From: Diphasiastrum complanatum
Taxonomy: Eukaryota; Streptophyta; Lycopodiopsida; Lycopodiales; Lycopodiaceae
Direction of reading: 5' to 3'
Length of the DNA: 64,000 bases
Assembly (NCBI GenBank): GCA_029204225.1
Contig: CM055107.1
Span: 1,973,218 to 2,037,217 of the forward strand
A program made the position numbers and the translations under genes. Positions 34,313-44,689 of this stretch are shown here, one piece after another. Under the pieces are notes generated by a model. It did no database searches. It was not told where the DNA came from and was given only the letters and a program-made list of their open reading frames with translations. How positions within the stretch are numbered: the first letter of the stretch is position 1; each line of letters begins with the position of its first letter.

Positions 34313-36886
34313 ATGACTTCAATGAGTTCATACTTGTTGCAACCAAGTGAGAGATTGTCTACTTCCAATTATTCAATATGGAAGTTGAGGATGGAGTCCA
34401 TCTTGATACTCCAAGATGTGATGGACATTGTACTTGGGATTGAGGAGGAGCCTCAAGTCCTTCAAGAAGTACAAAAATACAAGAAGAGAGCTAGGATGGC
34501 TCTCCACTACATTAAGATGAATGTCTCTAATGAGATATTGAGGGAGATTGGTGATTGTTCTACATCCAAGGAAGCTTGGGATTGTCTCAAGTCCATCTAT
34601 GAGGCTAAGAACACCTCTAGGCTCCTCACTCTTAGAAATCAAATATTCCAAAGTAGTCAAAAGAGTGATGAGAGTGCATCTAATTATGTTTTGAGAGTCA
34701 AGGATATTCATAGAGAGCTTGCATGTATTGGTGACTCAATCAATCAAAGTGAGCTAGTACAAGTCATTCTCAATGGGTTGAGAGATGAATATGACAACCT
34801 TGTCCAATCCTATGCTATTAAGGAGGAGCTACCAAGTTTGGAGGCCCTTCAAAGTGTGCTTATTTCTGAAGAATCAAGACAAGAGTACAAACTCTTGAGG
34901 ATGGACAAGCTATCACTCAATCATGATGATGGCAAAGTTCTATTTGCCAAGCACAAAGAGAGGAGTAAGAAGCAACACCATCATTTCTCTAATGACAAAG
35001 CTAAAGACCAAGATGGAGAGGAGGAGGATACCTCTCATGCTTCTAATTCAAATCTCAAGAAGAAGATGATCAAGTGCTTTTATTGTGGCAAGAAAGGCCA
35101 TTATGCCACCAATTGCTTCAAGAAGAAGAATCAACTCAATCAAGCCAACATCACCAATGAGAAAGAAGACTATATTGCAAGTGATGGAGAAGGCTCTCTT
35201 TTGGCATCAAGCTTCTCCTCTTCCACCTTCAACAAGGATGACTCATGGTATATTGATAGTGGAGCATCTTCACATATGTGTGGCTCCAAGCACTTTTTTT
35301 CATCTATTATGCCTTATGATGGAGTCAAGAAGACCATATACTTTGCAAGTAAGCATGAGTGCAATATTGAAGGAGTAGGGATTATTCCCTTGAAGCTTGC
35401 ATCTTCTAAAGATCTCTTTCTCAACAATGTTCTTTTTGTCCCAAAGCTTACAAAGAACATCTTAAGTGTTGGCCAACTTCTTGATAGTGGTTTTGATGTC
35501 AATTTCAATATTGACAATTGTGTGATTAAGAAGGATGGTGAGATCCTTGCATATGGATCAAGATTTGAAGGCATCTACAAATTTGATCCAAGTGAGAGTG
35601 CAAACTCTCTTGATGTTTCTTATATTTCCAATATTTCAAAGGAGGAGGATTACACAAGATGCACATATCTTCTCTCTTCAAGTATTATGGTGTATGATTA
35701 TTCCTTATTATTCAAAGCATATGTTGAGAAGAAATTCTCATTGAAGATCAAAGCTTTGAGGAGTATTGGAGCTCTTGAAGGAATAGCACCATATGAAGTT
35801 TTATTCAAGATGAAGCCTAAGGTTGATCACCTTAGTGAACTTGGTAGTGCTTGCTTTGCATATATTCCCTTGGAAACAAGAAGGAAGGATGATCCAAGCT
35901 CATGGATCATGATTGGATACTCATCCATCAAGGAGGCCTTTAGTGTCTTTACACTCTCTATTTCAAATGTGATGGTGAATAGAGATGTCATATTGCATGA
36001 AGATTCAATCTTGGAAGTGGCCGAGATCAAGGCTTCTCAAGAAGCATCACAAGTTATCCTTTTTGAAGGTATTCAAGTTATGATGGGGCCAATGTGTGAG
36101 GAGGAGTTTCTTCTTCATATGATCTCAAGAAGATCTTCAAGATGCATGGCCGAGTCTTTATGGCTCACCTTACATGGCAAAGAGGGGCATCTTTCATGTT
36201 GTATCTACTACAACACATTCATATATGCTTCTCTTCCTTTGCTTGAAATGCTATCCTGCTTCATTGAATTTTTTGGATCTCAAAGTTCAAGAAAAGCTAT
36301 ACTAGTTATGTATGATGCTTATGGTATGGACATGTTTCTTGTCATTATTGACTTAGATGTGTTTCCAATACTTTTTGAAAGCAAGATATTGTATTGTCAA
36401 AAGTATACTCTTGGTTCTAGTAAGAACAAGATTGAGCTTGGTACTCACTTTTTTGAAAATCATGTTTTCACATGTTTTGAGGCAAATTGTAAACTCCTCT
36501 TGAGATTAAGTGAAGCATCCAAAGTGGACACTTACATCCTTGAGAGAGTAACTAGCCTAAAAAAGATCAAGATAGTCTTTGATATCAAGATTAGATCCAT
36601 CATGGATATAGTTCATTGTATGTGGACTAGTCAAGCTAGAAAGCATAATCTTGATAATCATCATTGTTTCACATCTTATGATCTTGATCTCCATGATCCT
36701 TATGAGGCTTGGAAGCCTCAGATTTCTCTATTTATGGTGCATCCATCATGCAAGTGGAACTTTCAAGGCAAAAATCATCATCAAGCATGGAGGAAGCCCA
36801 TGATAATAGTGGCATATTGGTGGAGCACTCTTCAAAGACATTGGCAAGAGATCTCTACCAAAGAGATCTTATCATGGATATGGTGA
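34313..36886 (+). CDS. Gag-protease-truncated integrase fusion protein, 857 aa
   Basis: One uninterrupted frame from an ATG (34313). Residues about 10-200 are a copia UBN2-type Gag (YSIWKLRMESIL, MNVSNEILREIGDC, SKEAWDCLKSIYEA, ELVQVILNGL). A Lys/Asp-rich linker leads to the CCHC knuckle at 255-268 (CFYCGKKGHYATNC). Protease has D315 in YIDSGASSHM, and NVLFVPKLTKNILSVGQ follows. The integrase zinc domain and most of the DDE core are gone: KIKALRS jumps to LEGIAPYEVLF, so the catalytic triad is lost. Integrase C-terminal blocks remain (LGSACFAYIPLETRRKDDP, VMVNRDVILHEDS, RRSSR). The last ~230 residues are unlike RT or RNase H; no YVDD. It could form particles and process Gag. It differs from its relatives by keeping the frame open after large deletions. 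Confidence 0.9.
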   Translation: MTSMSSYLLQPSERLSTSNYSIWKLRMESILILQDVMDIVLGIEEEPQVLQEVQKYKKRARMALHYIKMNVSNEILREIGDCSTSKEAWDCLKSIYEAKNTSRLLTLRNQIFQSSQKSDESASNYVLRVKDIHRELACIGDSINQSELVQVILNGLRDEYDNLVQSYAIKEELPSLEALQSVLISEESRQEYKLLRMDKLSLNHDDGKVLFAKHKERSKKQHHHFSNDKAKDQDGEEEDTSHASNSNLKKKMIKCFYCGKKGHYATNCFKKKNQLNQANITNEKEDYIASDGEGSLLASSFSSSTFNKDDSWYIDSGASSHMCGSKHFFSSIMPYDGVKKTIYFASKHECNIEGVGIIPLKLASSKDLFLNNVLFVPKLTKNILSVGQLLDSGFDVNFNIDNCVIKKDGEILAYGSRFEGIYKFDPSESANSLDVSYISNISKEEDYTRCTYLLSSSIMVYDYSLLFKAYVEKKFSLKIKALRSIGALEGIAPYEVLFKMKPKVDHLSELGSACFAYIPLETRRKDDPSSWIMIGYSSIKEAFSVFTLSISNVMVNRDVILHEDSILEVAEIKASQEASQVILFEGIQVMMGPMCEEEFLLHMISRRSSRCMAESLWLTLHGKEGHLSCCIYYNTFIYASLPLLEMLSCFIEFFGSQSSRKAILVMYDAYGMDMFLVIIDLDVFPILFESKILYCQKYTLGSSKNKIELGTHFFENHVFTCFEANCKLLLRLSEASKVDTYILERVTSLKKIKIVFDIKIRSIMDIVHCMWTSQARKHNLDNHHCFTSYDLDLHDPYEAWKPQISLFMVHPSCKWNFQGKNHHQAWRKPMIIVAYWWSTLQRHWQEISTKEILSWIW

Positions 36887-37003
36887 GGGTGCTGCTATGA
36901 TGGATCCCTTGGCTGATCTTCACTTCCTATGCATACCAAAGGATCCACTCAAAAAGATTTACAAACTTCTCAAGTGATCTAGTACCTTTCCAAGCTACTT
37001 TTT

Positions 37004-37012
37004 GAGGAGGAG
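37004..37012 (+). other. Polypurine tract of the young copia element
   Basis: GAGGAGGAG directly before the 3' LTR start at 37013, the same tract as in the minus-strand neighbour. Confidence 0.9.
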
Positions 37013-37822
37013 TGTGAGAAATTGGCAAAATCCTAGCTTGGTATTTTTTTATGATAGAAGTTTGTAAGTGAATCTCACATGTGTGGAGGATGTTCCCACG
37101 TGTGGAGAATTGTAAAGTAAATCAAAATGTTTGATATAGGGGTCTCATAGAATTTCATAGTCAAGCATTTAGGTGTAGGATGTTGATAGGGTCAAATTTG
37201 GCATAGATGGCACATTATCCATTTCCACTTGTAATGCCAATATTGAGCCAAACTTGTGCCAATTAGAGTGTAGACAAGTGTCATGCTTTTGTTTGATGAA
37301 GCTTAAGAGGTCCAATAGGATTTAGAGGTGGAACCTTGTGAGGTCCAATAGAAAATTGAGGTGTGCTTGAATATAGTCCAATAGAATTTAGAGGTGCATG
37401 GATCAATGGTCCAATAGGATTAAGAGGTGGCAAAGTGTGATCCAATCATAGTTAAGCATAGTGGTAGCTCATGAATCTATTAGTATCATTGTACTCCTCC
37501 TTTTGGATCTAATTGATTTGGTGATTTCATGGATTTTGTGAGTTATTGGATTTCTAGCTTTCTCTCTCTACCCGAGAGCTCTTGATGTATTTTCTCTCTC
37601 TACCCGAGGAGAGCAGCTTGTTTTTACTTAGATTATTTTTTGAATACTTCCCACACGTGTGAGTGAGAGTTGGAAGTGATTGAATGCATGTAGTAGTGTG
37701 TTTTTGCCATAGGATTCAAGATTGATCTTGAATCTCAATCTAGTCTTGATCTTGGTGCATCTACACACCTTAGGAGATCACAAGTACATGTAGTGGACAG
37801 TCCACACGTGTGAAATTCAACA
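37013..37822 (+). repeat. 3' LTR (810 bp) of the young copia element
   Basis: Same length and, by eye, same sequence as the 5' LTR. CACGTG cores are at 37097-37102, 37654-37659 and 37805-37810. It is followed at once by CAACT. Confidence 0.95.
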
Positions 37823-37827
37823 CAACT
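37823..37827 (+). other. Target-site duplication, right (CAACT)
   Basis: Second copy of the 5-bp duplication that starts at 32740. Confidence 0.93.
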
Positions 37828-39317
37828 ATCACCTCCTCGCCTGGCTGACTTATGTGATCTTGCACTTGAAATATATCAATCTCATTAACAATGGGTTGAG
37901 ATAAACGCAAGGACTCTCTTTGGGTTGTCAACAATGAAGTCTCGGGGATGCGGTCCACCATCATGTTAATGGTATCCTCACTACAAGATACTATCATGTC
38001 AAGTTGAATGTTTCTAGAAAACCATACCCTTCCTTTTGAAAGTATGGCCCTCAAATTGCAATAGTGCTACTTTCATGTTGCAACTCTACAAATCAGACAA
38101 GGACGCATGTGACTTTTGGACCATTCAAGTTACACAAGAAAAGTTGATAAAGCTACTTTGGATTGTGGTTTTGTTTTGTTCTGAGTCTAGATTCTAGAAA
38201 AGAGAAATTCCTGAGAATATTTATTGTTTGTGAAGATTTATCAAATAATATATTATCTAAGATTACGGAAAAACATTGGGATCACAAGTCAAATGGAAAT
38301 ATAGAATGCATCGTCAATATATTGTCAATATGTCTTCATTATCAAATAGAAAAACAAATGCTTAGTCTTTACTTCCATTACCAAAGACGAAACAGAATAA
38401 AAACTTAATGGGTGTCACTTGATCAAGACTTTGAAGAAATTGGACACTCTAAGCAAAAACTGATTAATGTAATCTACAATGATGGACTGATTGCTTGTAT
38501 TGACTCTTGAGATGGAGGAAGATTGGAGATTAAATTATATAAGAAAAGAATGATTATTTCTTCAATATGATATACCTCGGTACTTCATGTTCATTTTTAA
38601 AGGTAAATTACTAAGTGTCTATAGATTACAACACAACTATCCATATATTACAAACTGTAATAACTTTTGAATCTTTTACTTTTTGTAGGTACACATGAGA
38701 TAAAGTTGTGATATCAAATGCATTTGGCTAGGATCATACAGAGTGCATAGTAAAATGTCTAATGAACATCAATTGTAACATACGATTTTTCACAACTTTA
38801 TTTTTGAGCTCTTCTCAAACTTTTGGTCCAAGTCGAAAGCTTTTCTTGGTACTTGAAAGGAAAAAATCAAAATTGTTTTTGAGAGGTCTATTTTATCAGC
38901 TAATATAATGGTCAAAATAAATAAAAAAATTCTGGCTAGAATCATATAGACTATATACCAATAAGTTACGTATTGGGGGGAGGGGGATTAGTATGTCTAC
39001 AGACTTAAAAACTATATCTACAAATTTTTGAGGTAGTTCATCTAACTCTTTTGGAGTTATCTGCTTACCGAGTGAGAATTTGAAAATAGGAGGAAAAAAA
39101 TGAATGTATCTGACTCACTCTTCTAGAGGATTTAGAAGGTGATATTAGTATACCACCCTTGAGCACTAATTTGTAGTGGGCAAGGGTTTTATACTTTTAT
39201 AAGCATCAGACTTTTTAGGTGCCTTCTACTTTCTCTTCCTTTTTGAAATTGTGGGTAGATTTGGTTTTTCTAGAGGAAGATCTCAAGAGGTAGTAGCATT
39301 ATTTTCTCTCAATAACG
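37828..39317. other. No recognised gene; continues the pre-insertion sequence
   Basis: The minus-strand frame at about 37828-38054 (QRESLRLSQPIVNEIDIFQV then HISQPGEEVIVV) carries on without a break into TQVDSDVILILMKEN at 32700-32744 once the element and one CAACT are ignored. It was therefore one open stretch before the insertion. I cannot name it. From 38.1 to 39.3 kb nothing recognisable is seen. Confidence 0.4.
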
Positions 39318-39856
39318 TGTCATGTGCCAAATCCCAAACTAATAGCAATTACAATAGAAGTAAAGCTAGAAGCAAGACGAGTACAAAACAATCATGATAG
39401 CATATCCATAGAAAGCTAGAAACAATAAGATCTCAATGGAATCACATTAGCAATGGAAAAAAGAGTACATGCAATGGAAAATGAGCATGGATTCATGTGG
39501 ATAGGGCACATGAGACCTAGCAAGGTAATCCCCATAGCTCACATTCACAAGGAGGAAGCAAGAAGCTCTCACTTGCAAATGAGCCAAAAGATTCAAAGTT
39601 TGCTATCTCTTGCGTAGTTATAGACAATGCTCTCACGTAACTAAACATAACTATCTTGAGGGATAGTTAGCCCTTGTTAAGTGTTATTTAGACTACATTG
39701 GGCCCTTATTGGACTATTATCTTTATTAAATACTTTGAAGGGCCTAAAGAGGAAACTGCCTTGTTCTTAAGACTAATAGCTCTTTTTGGGCCTACAAAGC
39801 TTACAATGGATATTCTAAAGCGTTGATAAGCACTGATGTACTAAAAGTACATGACA
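39318..39856 (-). repeat. Gypsy LTR, minus orientation (539 bp)
   Basis: Ends TGTCATGTGCC...AGTACATGACA, with short inverted termini. The reverse complement matches 24927-25350. On its right is ctccccctactt, i.e. AAGTAGGGGGAG on the minus strand, a polypurine tract, so this is the 3' LTR of a minus-strand gypsy element. Confidence 0.75.
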
Positions 39857-39868
39857 CTCCCCCTACTT
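39857..39868 (-). other. Polypurine tract of the minus-strand gypsy element
   Basis: AAGTAGGGGGAG on the minus strand, directly before the LTR start TGTCATGTAC. Confidence 0.65.
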
Positions 39869-40800
39869 AAACATTTTTTGTCCTCAAAAAGGAATACTCT
39901 TGTCTGATCAGCTTGATCGCCTTGGTTAAGTAGTCATGATTGAGGATGTGTCGTCCACAAAATTATTGCCTCATTACTGATTCAAAGTTGTCAAATTGAA
40001 TCCATTCACAGATGTGGCTTGGAGGAAGATAGGTATGTCTCCTATCACTTTCTTATTTCAGTTTCACTCTGCTCGTGTTTTTGAAGATGCCTAACCATTT
40101 GCAATGTCACTTGCGTAGGAAGGACGAGCTCCTCACATGTTGGGAGGCGAGGTGGGACTACTTCCACAAACCCATCCATGCAGTGGCCCACATGCTGGAC
40201 CCATTGTGGCACTCTACCAGACGTTCTGGAAACACGAAGCTCCACCGAGGATGGGTGGAGTACACTTAGCATCTATGGCCCGACGCAGGTATTGTAAATA
40301 TTCTAGCTAGTGTAGTTGTTTGTATTAGCATATGCTTTGGTTTGTGGCTTGACACGTGTTCTATTTACAAGTTTCATCACATTCCATTGTGCACTCTATA
40401 CTGAATGTGAAACATTCATATAGATCAGTTTTATCCTTGTCTATTAATTCTATTTTGCAAGAAGTCATAGACAAGTCTTCTGGTTGAACATAATGCAATG
40501 GTTCTTGTAATTCCAAGGAAGTCAAGGTCCTTGAGTGATTTGCCTCATTGACAACTTCATTGTCTGAACTAGCCATTATTTTTCTCAATAGAAGATCAAC
40601 ATTGAAAACACAAATATTATCCTCATAATCCTCCGCATTGTCTTTGTTATCCTCAACTGATTTTCGATGTCCTTGCATCAACGTTGTATTTTACTAGTCT
40701 GTAAAATACCATTCTAAAAAAAATTTCAGTCGGTAAATTCATAGTCCACAAGTATTTATTAGTCATTAATGATGGATTAATGTTATAGTAAAAACATTTA
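39869..40800 (-). other. Probable remains of gypsy internal DNA, not resolved
   Basis: By position it should be the 3' end of the minus-strand gypsy pol, and GAGGACAAAAAATG-type sequence just before the tract fits that. Frames at 40045-40272 and 40361-40681 (the second acidic, SVEDNKDNAEDYEDNICVFN) show no domain I can name. Confidence 0.35.
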
Positions 40801-40801
40801 G

Positions 40802-41900
40802 CTTCCATCTATTGGCGACATACAATCTGAAATTGCACTTTATGACCTTGCTTTTGATGGACAACCAAATTCAATCAGTATTGAAGATTGGTTAACTAAA
40901 TTGGAGGTCCACTTCCGTCATCACCATTATTGTGAAGGGGATAAAATTTATTTTGCTTCATTGTGCTTTCAAGGACAAGTTCGAGCATGGTGGGATACTC
41001 AAGCACATCCAATCACAAAGCTTTGGAGTCAATTCAAAATTGCTTGCATTGATAGTATTACCAGATTTTATGTGAAATCATTCAAATCCCTCAAACAAAC
41101 AGGTTTTGTACAAAAATTTAATCAGCAATTCTTGGCATTGGTTCCGAAGACAAAATTTGAGTATAGAAAATGTTTGAACTACTATGTGAATTCTCCTCAA
41201 ATGCCTATCAGAAATGTGCTTCAACCAACTCCTGCAAGATCCATTTATGCAGCTAGTTTTAGGGAGTTACACGATATGATGGATCGTGCACTTGCTCTAG
41301 AGCACTTATCTACAAACCATATCATAATGAATGGTGGAAAGTCACTGCTCAATAGAATCCTTATTGTTACAACCAAGAACTATCTAATTACGTTAGTCCT
41401 ACCTTTGATGGAAGCATTCACTCCATTAAAGTAGACAATTGGCTAGAAGAATTGGATTATAACTTCTACTATATTGGAGGTATTGGTGATAGTGATATGG
41501 TTTTCTTTGCTTCATCGGGTTTCCAAGGACATGTTCAGTCATGGTGGAATATCGTTCAAGACTTTCTTCGTGTGAATTGGTTTAATTTCAAAGCAGTTTG
41601 TAGACAAGTCTTCAATCGATCCGACTTCATCCAATGGTGTTCTTTGAACCAGATAACTACACTTGCTGAGTACAATCAAGAATTTCAGCAGATGGTTCCA
41701 TTATTTGATTATAGAGAAGTATATCTTGTACAATGCTACATGTATGGTTTATGACCACAATATTGAAGAATTGTAGAAAATTATCTGCAAACTACTTCTC
41801 TCCAGCCTAGGTTTCAATTAAGGGAAACTATGGAATATGCTTTAAAGTATGAGCAACAAGAACAACGAATTAACCTGGAAGCTAAAAGTAAAGAAGAAAA
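40802..41900 (+). pseudogene. Gypsy gag with two successive capsid-like domains
   Basis: Plus strand. The first domain runs about 40802-41205: FDGQPNSISIEDWLTKLE, then YFASLCFQGQVRAWWDTQ, then FVQKFNQQFLALVP. The second runs about 41390-41754: FDGSIHSIKVDNWLEELD, then FFASSGFQGHVQSWWN, then TLAEYNQEFQQMVPLFD. They align with each other along their length and carry the retrotransposon gag pattern (aromatic pairs, FQG..WW, QxFxxxVP). A stop after YGL (41752-41754) and others break the frame. The second is followed by a basic stretch (RFQLRETMEYALKYEQQEQR) and then the acidic linker. Either one element has a tandem gag duplication or two fragments recombined. Confidence 0.65.
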
Positions 41901-41943
41901 ATCCAGGTGGTTTGAGAAAATGAAGATGTGAATTCAAAAATTG

Positions 41944-42390
41944 AGTGTATACACTAAAGCATCAGTGGATTGACAACCGCATGTGCATGAAAGGGAAAAA
42001 ACTTCTAAAGATGAAGATGATCCCAACAATGAGTCTGATGAGCAATGTGACAAAAATGAAGTGGATGAGCGAAGCGATGACAATGAGTCAGATGAGCCAA
42101 GCAATGATGAAAGTCAAGTCCCAGATCCAAATACAGTTGTAGGCAACAAAAGTCCAATTCAAGATTCGGATTAAGTTGCAACAACAGATGGTGTCCAGAC
42201 AAGAGTCAAGATTCAGATCAGGATGTGAAGATAATTGAACATCCTTTCAAGTTTCACTTCAACCATCAAAGTTCAGAACTTGACCTACATCAATGTCTTA
42301 ATTTGGTCAATGAACAAGCAACTATGGATCGTCAAATTGAGAATATTGCTATGCTCAAAGGAAATCGATCAAGGCATTCACCAAACTTTC
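41944..42390 (+). pseudogene. Gypsy gag acidic linker, second copy
   Basis: Same sequence as 25351-25760 with scattered changes (ESDEQCDKNEVDERSDDNES, then VVGNKSPIQDSD). It ends at a shared ggcattcaccaaactttca, after which the two copies part. Here a copia fragment follows. Confidence 0.65.
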
Positions 42391-42720
42391 ATATCAATAC
42401 CAAGTCCATGGAAGCCATGTGCAAGGAGGAGCTTGCTCTAGGCCTTCCAAGATCCATGGCAAAGGAGAAAAAGGTTTGTGAAGGATGTGCTTCGGCTAAA
42501 GCACATAGGTTTCCTTTCTCTAACTCTATCACTAAGACTCACCCTCTTAAGTTGATCCATTTGGATGTACAGTTTGCAAGCACAATAAGAAATTGTGGAG
42601 CCACAATGTTTGTAAGCTTTAATGATGAATCCTCTAAGAATCATATTGGAAAAAATATGGCTGAGATCAAGGAGGATGTGCTTCATACCAAAGTTGGGTC
42701 TTATGGAAAGATACTATTTT
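42391..42720 (+). pseudogene. Copia gag-pre-integrase/integrase fragment
   Basis: Reads NTKSMEAMCKEELALGLPRS, then KVCEGCASAKAHRFPF with the CxxC of the integrase zinc site, then HPLKLIHLDV and a degraded core. It is fused in frame to the end of the gypsy linker. The neighbouring RKNILF..EEETL-type tail stops at about 42760. An isolated fragment with no LTR. Confidence 0.75.
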
Positions 42721-42760
42721 TTATGATTATTTTGAGGAGGAGACTCTCATTTTTCATATG

Positions 42761-43634
42761 AGCATACAAAAATTTGAGCTCATATTTTGCAAAGAGCATA
42801 CCAAGAATTCAAGTCGGCTGAAACATGCAGAGAAATTTCGTCTTTCATTATTACAAGCACACTTAACTAATAATGTCTTAAGTTAGAGCTAGTAAACCAC
42901 ATTAGGTAGAATGTGGGCATTACTAGAAACTTGAAAAATGACAACCAAACGTTATCGGTTTCCATTCTCTCTCTATGTAACCTCTCTCTAAAGTCAAACT
43001 TCTTAAAGGGCCCATTTTGAGCCCATATTTTTCTTAATGGAAATGATGCAGTGATCTGAATGAAATTCAAACTTGCTGCACTTCTTGCTTCAAAAAACAA
43101 CAAAGGACATCCATTTTGGATTGCCAAAGTGCTTCATTTCATTCGAAATAACAACCAGACAAAAGTGTTACGCATCCATTGGTTGTGCTCCATTTCCAAG
43201 AATGCTTTTCTAGGAAGGTAAGAATTTGAAAACAGTTACAAGTAGATCCAAAGGGCAAGATAAAGCGATTGCCAAAAACTCAACCACGAGTCGACGATCT
43301 GAATTTACAAGATGTAGATGTTTTGGCGTTTAATTTTGAACTATCATCTAGGGATGTCATCTAGGGAGGTCAACTATATCTATATTGAAGGAACGACTTG
43401 GATTAAGGGTGTCAACCATCATCGTCAACTCATCAACAACACAGAAAAGTTGACTCACAACGTTTCTTGTCAAGATTGGACGTTGATTCTAAGGAAGATA
43501 TGCCAGATGACTCTAATGAAGAAGATGGGTCTTCCTCCTCATCAGTTGAAAATGATAGTGTTCAAAACATGTCAAGTTCTGAATTGAGAGGCATCAGTGA
43601 AAATTCTTTAGAAAATGTACTTTGAAAATACACA

Positions 43635-43678
<44 letters not shown>

Positions 43679-44689
43679 GAAAATGCATAAAAAAGACTTC
43701 AATAAATTTTTGAAATAATGGAGGAAGCACCTTGAATGGATCCAATTGAGATCCTATAGCAAAAACACCAACCAATTTAGTGTTTCCTGGCTTTCCCCGG
43801 CTTGAACCCCACTATAAGGCTCAAAAACTTGCAATTTCCTTCACATGTGTGAATGTATGGACTGCCATAGGCAGTGTACAGTACTTTAACTTGCTAATCA
43901 ATCCCACAATTGGAAAGAACTCAACACAAACAACAAATATCAAGCCTTAAGAATCATCAACAACATTGGTACATGGAAAACCAAATTTTTACTCATGATT
44001 TGATGGAGAAACCATCACATATTTATACATGAGTAGGTCGGATCTGATCATGTTAGGGTGTCTCTAAACTCAACATAACCTAACCCTAATATATAACCTA
44101 ATAGGCCACTTGATCCACCCTAATTATGGGTCAAGATCTAGAGATCCAAAAACAATGTGAAAATTGCTATTTTTGGCTCCTACTTTTTCTTTAGCTTATC
44201 TATGCACTATTTGGCTTCTTTTCAAGGTGCCATCACAATGTAATATGAAGAATAAATCTCTTGAAAAGCATCCTATGCTATTTGGCACGTGTGGCATCCA
44301 ATCACATGGCCATCTTACCAATTACAAGTCATATGACCAAAAACTAGTCAAGCTAGAATTGTGAAATTTTAACTATATATATATATATATAGCCCTTTTG
44401 TATTCTAATGGCATTTGGACTTTCAAAAATCATGTGTTGTCTTATCATATGTAATTATGATAGTTCTATGAAGTTTGCAAAAACAAACTTGCAGTGCTTT
44501 ATTAAAAATAGGCATTTTTTAACACTAAAAATTAAATAAAACTAGAGAATCCCTAACAAAAACCAAGATTTTGGCCTAAAACTAGGACCACTAAAAAATA
44601 CCAAAAAAAGGTTACTCTTTTTGAGGTCAAAGTCCCAAAACAAATGCCATCACGTTAGTCGATATTTGTTTTTGTAGACAAAGCATACA
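42761..44689. other. No gene; contains a (GT)n microsatellite
   Basis: Short frames only. A (GT)20 run lies at 43638-43677, preceded by CACACAC, so the site is a small inverted repeat. An (AT)n run lies near 44377-44391. Sequence around 43.8-44.2 kb has LTR-like features (tcacatgtgtgaatg) but no partner. Confidence 0.5.
43638..43677. repeat. (GT)20 microsatellite
   Basis: Perfect GT repeats after CACACAC. Confidence 0.97.

Larger units (their letters stand above)
32745..37822 (+). mobile_element. Young non-autonomous copia element with identical LTRs
   Basis: 5,078 bp with 810-bp LTRs at each end that read as identical base for base, a perfect 5-bp target duplication, TGGTATCAGAGCC primer site at 33555 and a TTTTTGAGGAGGAG tract before the 3' LTR. 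The inner 3.46 kb has one long open frame (34313-36886) for Gag, zinc knuckle and protease, a shortened integrase and no RT or RNase H. Intact ends with missing enzymes mean it needs enzymes from another copia element. Identical LTRs are those expected right after insertion, so it moved recently. It recalls the TR-GAG class of non-autonomous plant LTR elements, but keeps the protease and part of integrase. Confidence 0.95.

Noticed and set aside
34313..36886. Reading the 857-codon frame as a host gene
   Set aside because: It lies exactly between two identical LTRs, with primer site, polypurine tract and target duplication, and its domains are copia Gag and protease.
43870..44400. LTR-like sequence with TCACATGTGTGA near 43.85 kb
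   Set aside because: No second copy, primer site or polypurine tract could be found, so it is not listed as an LTR.
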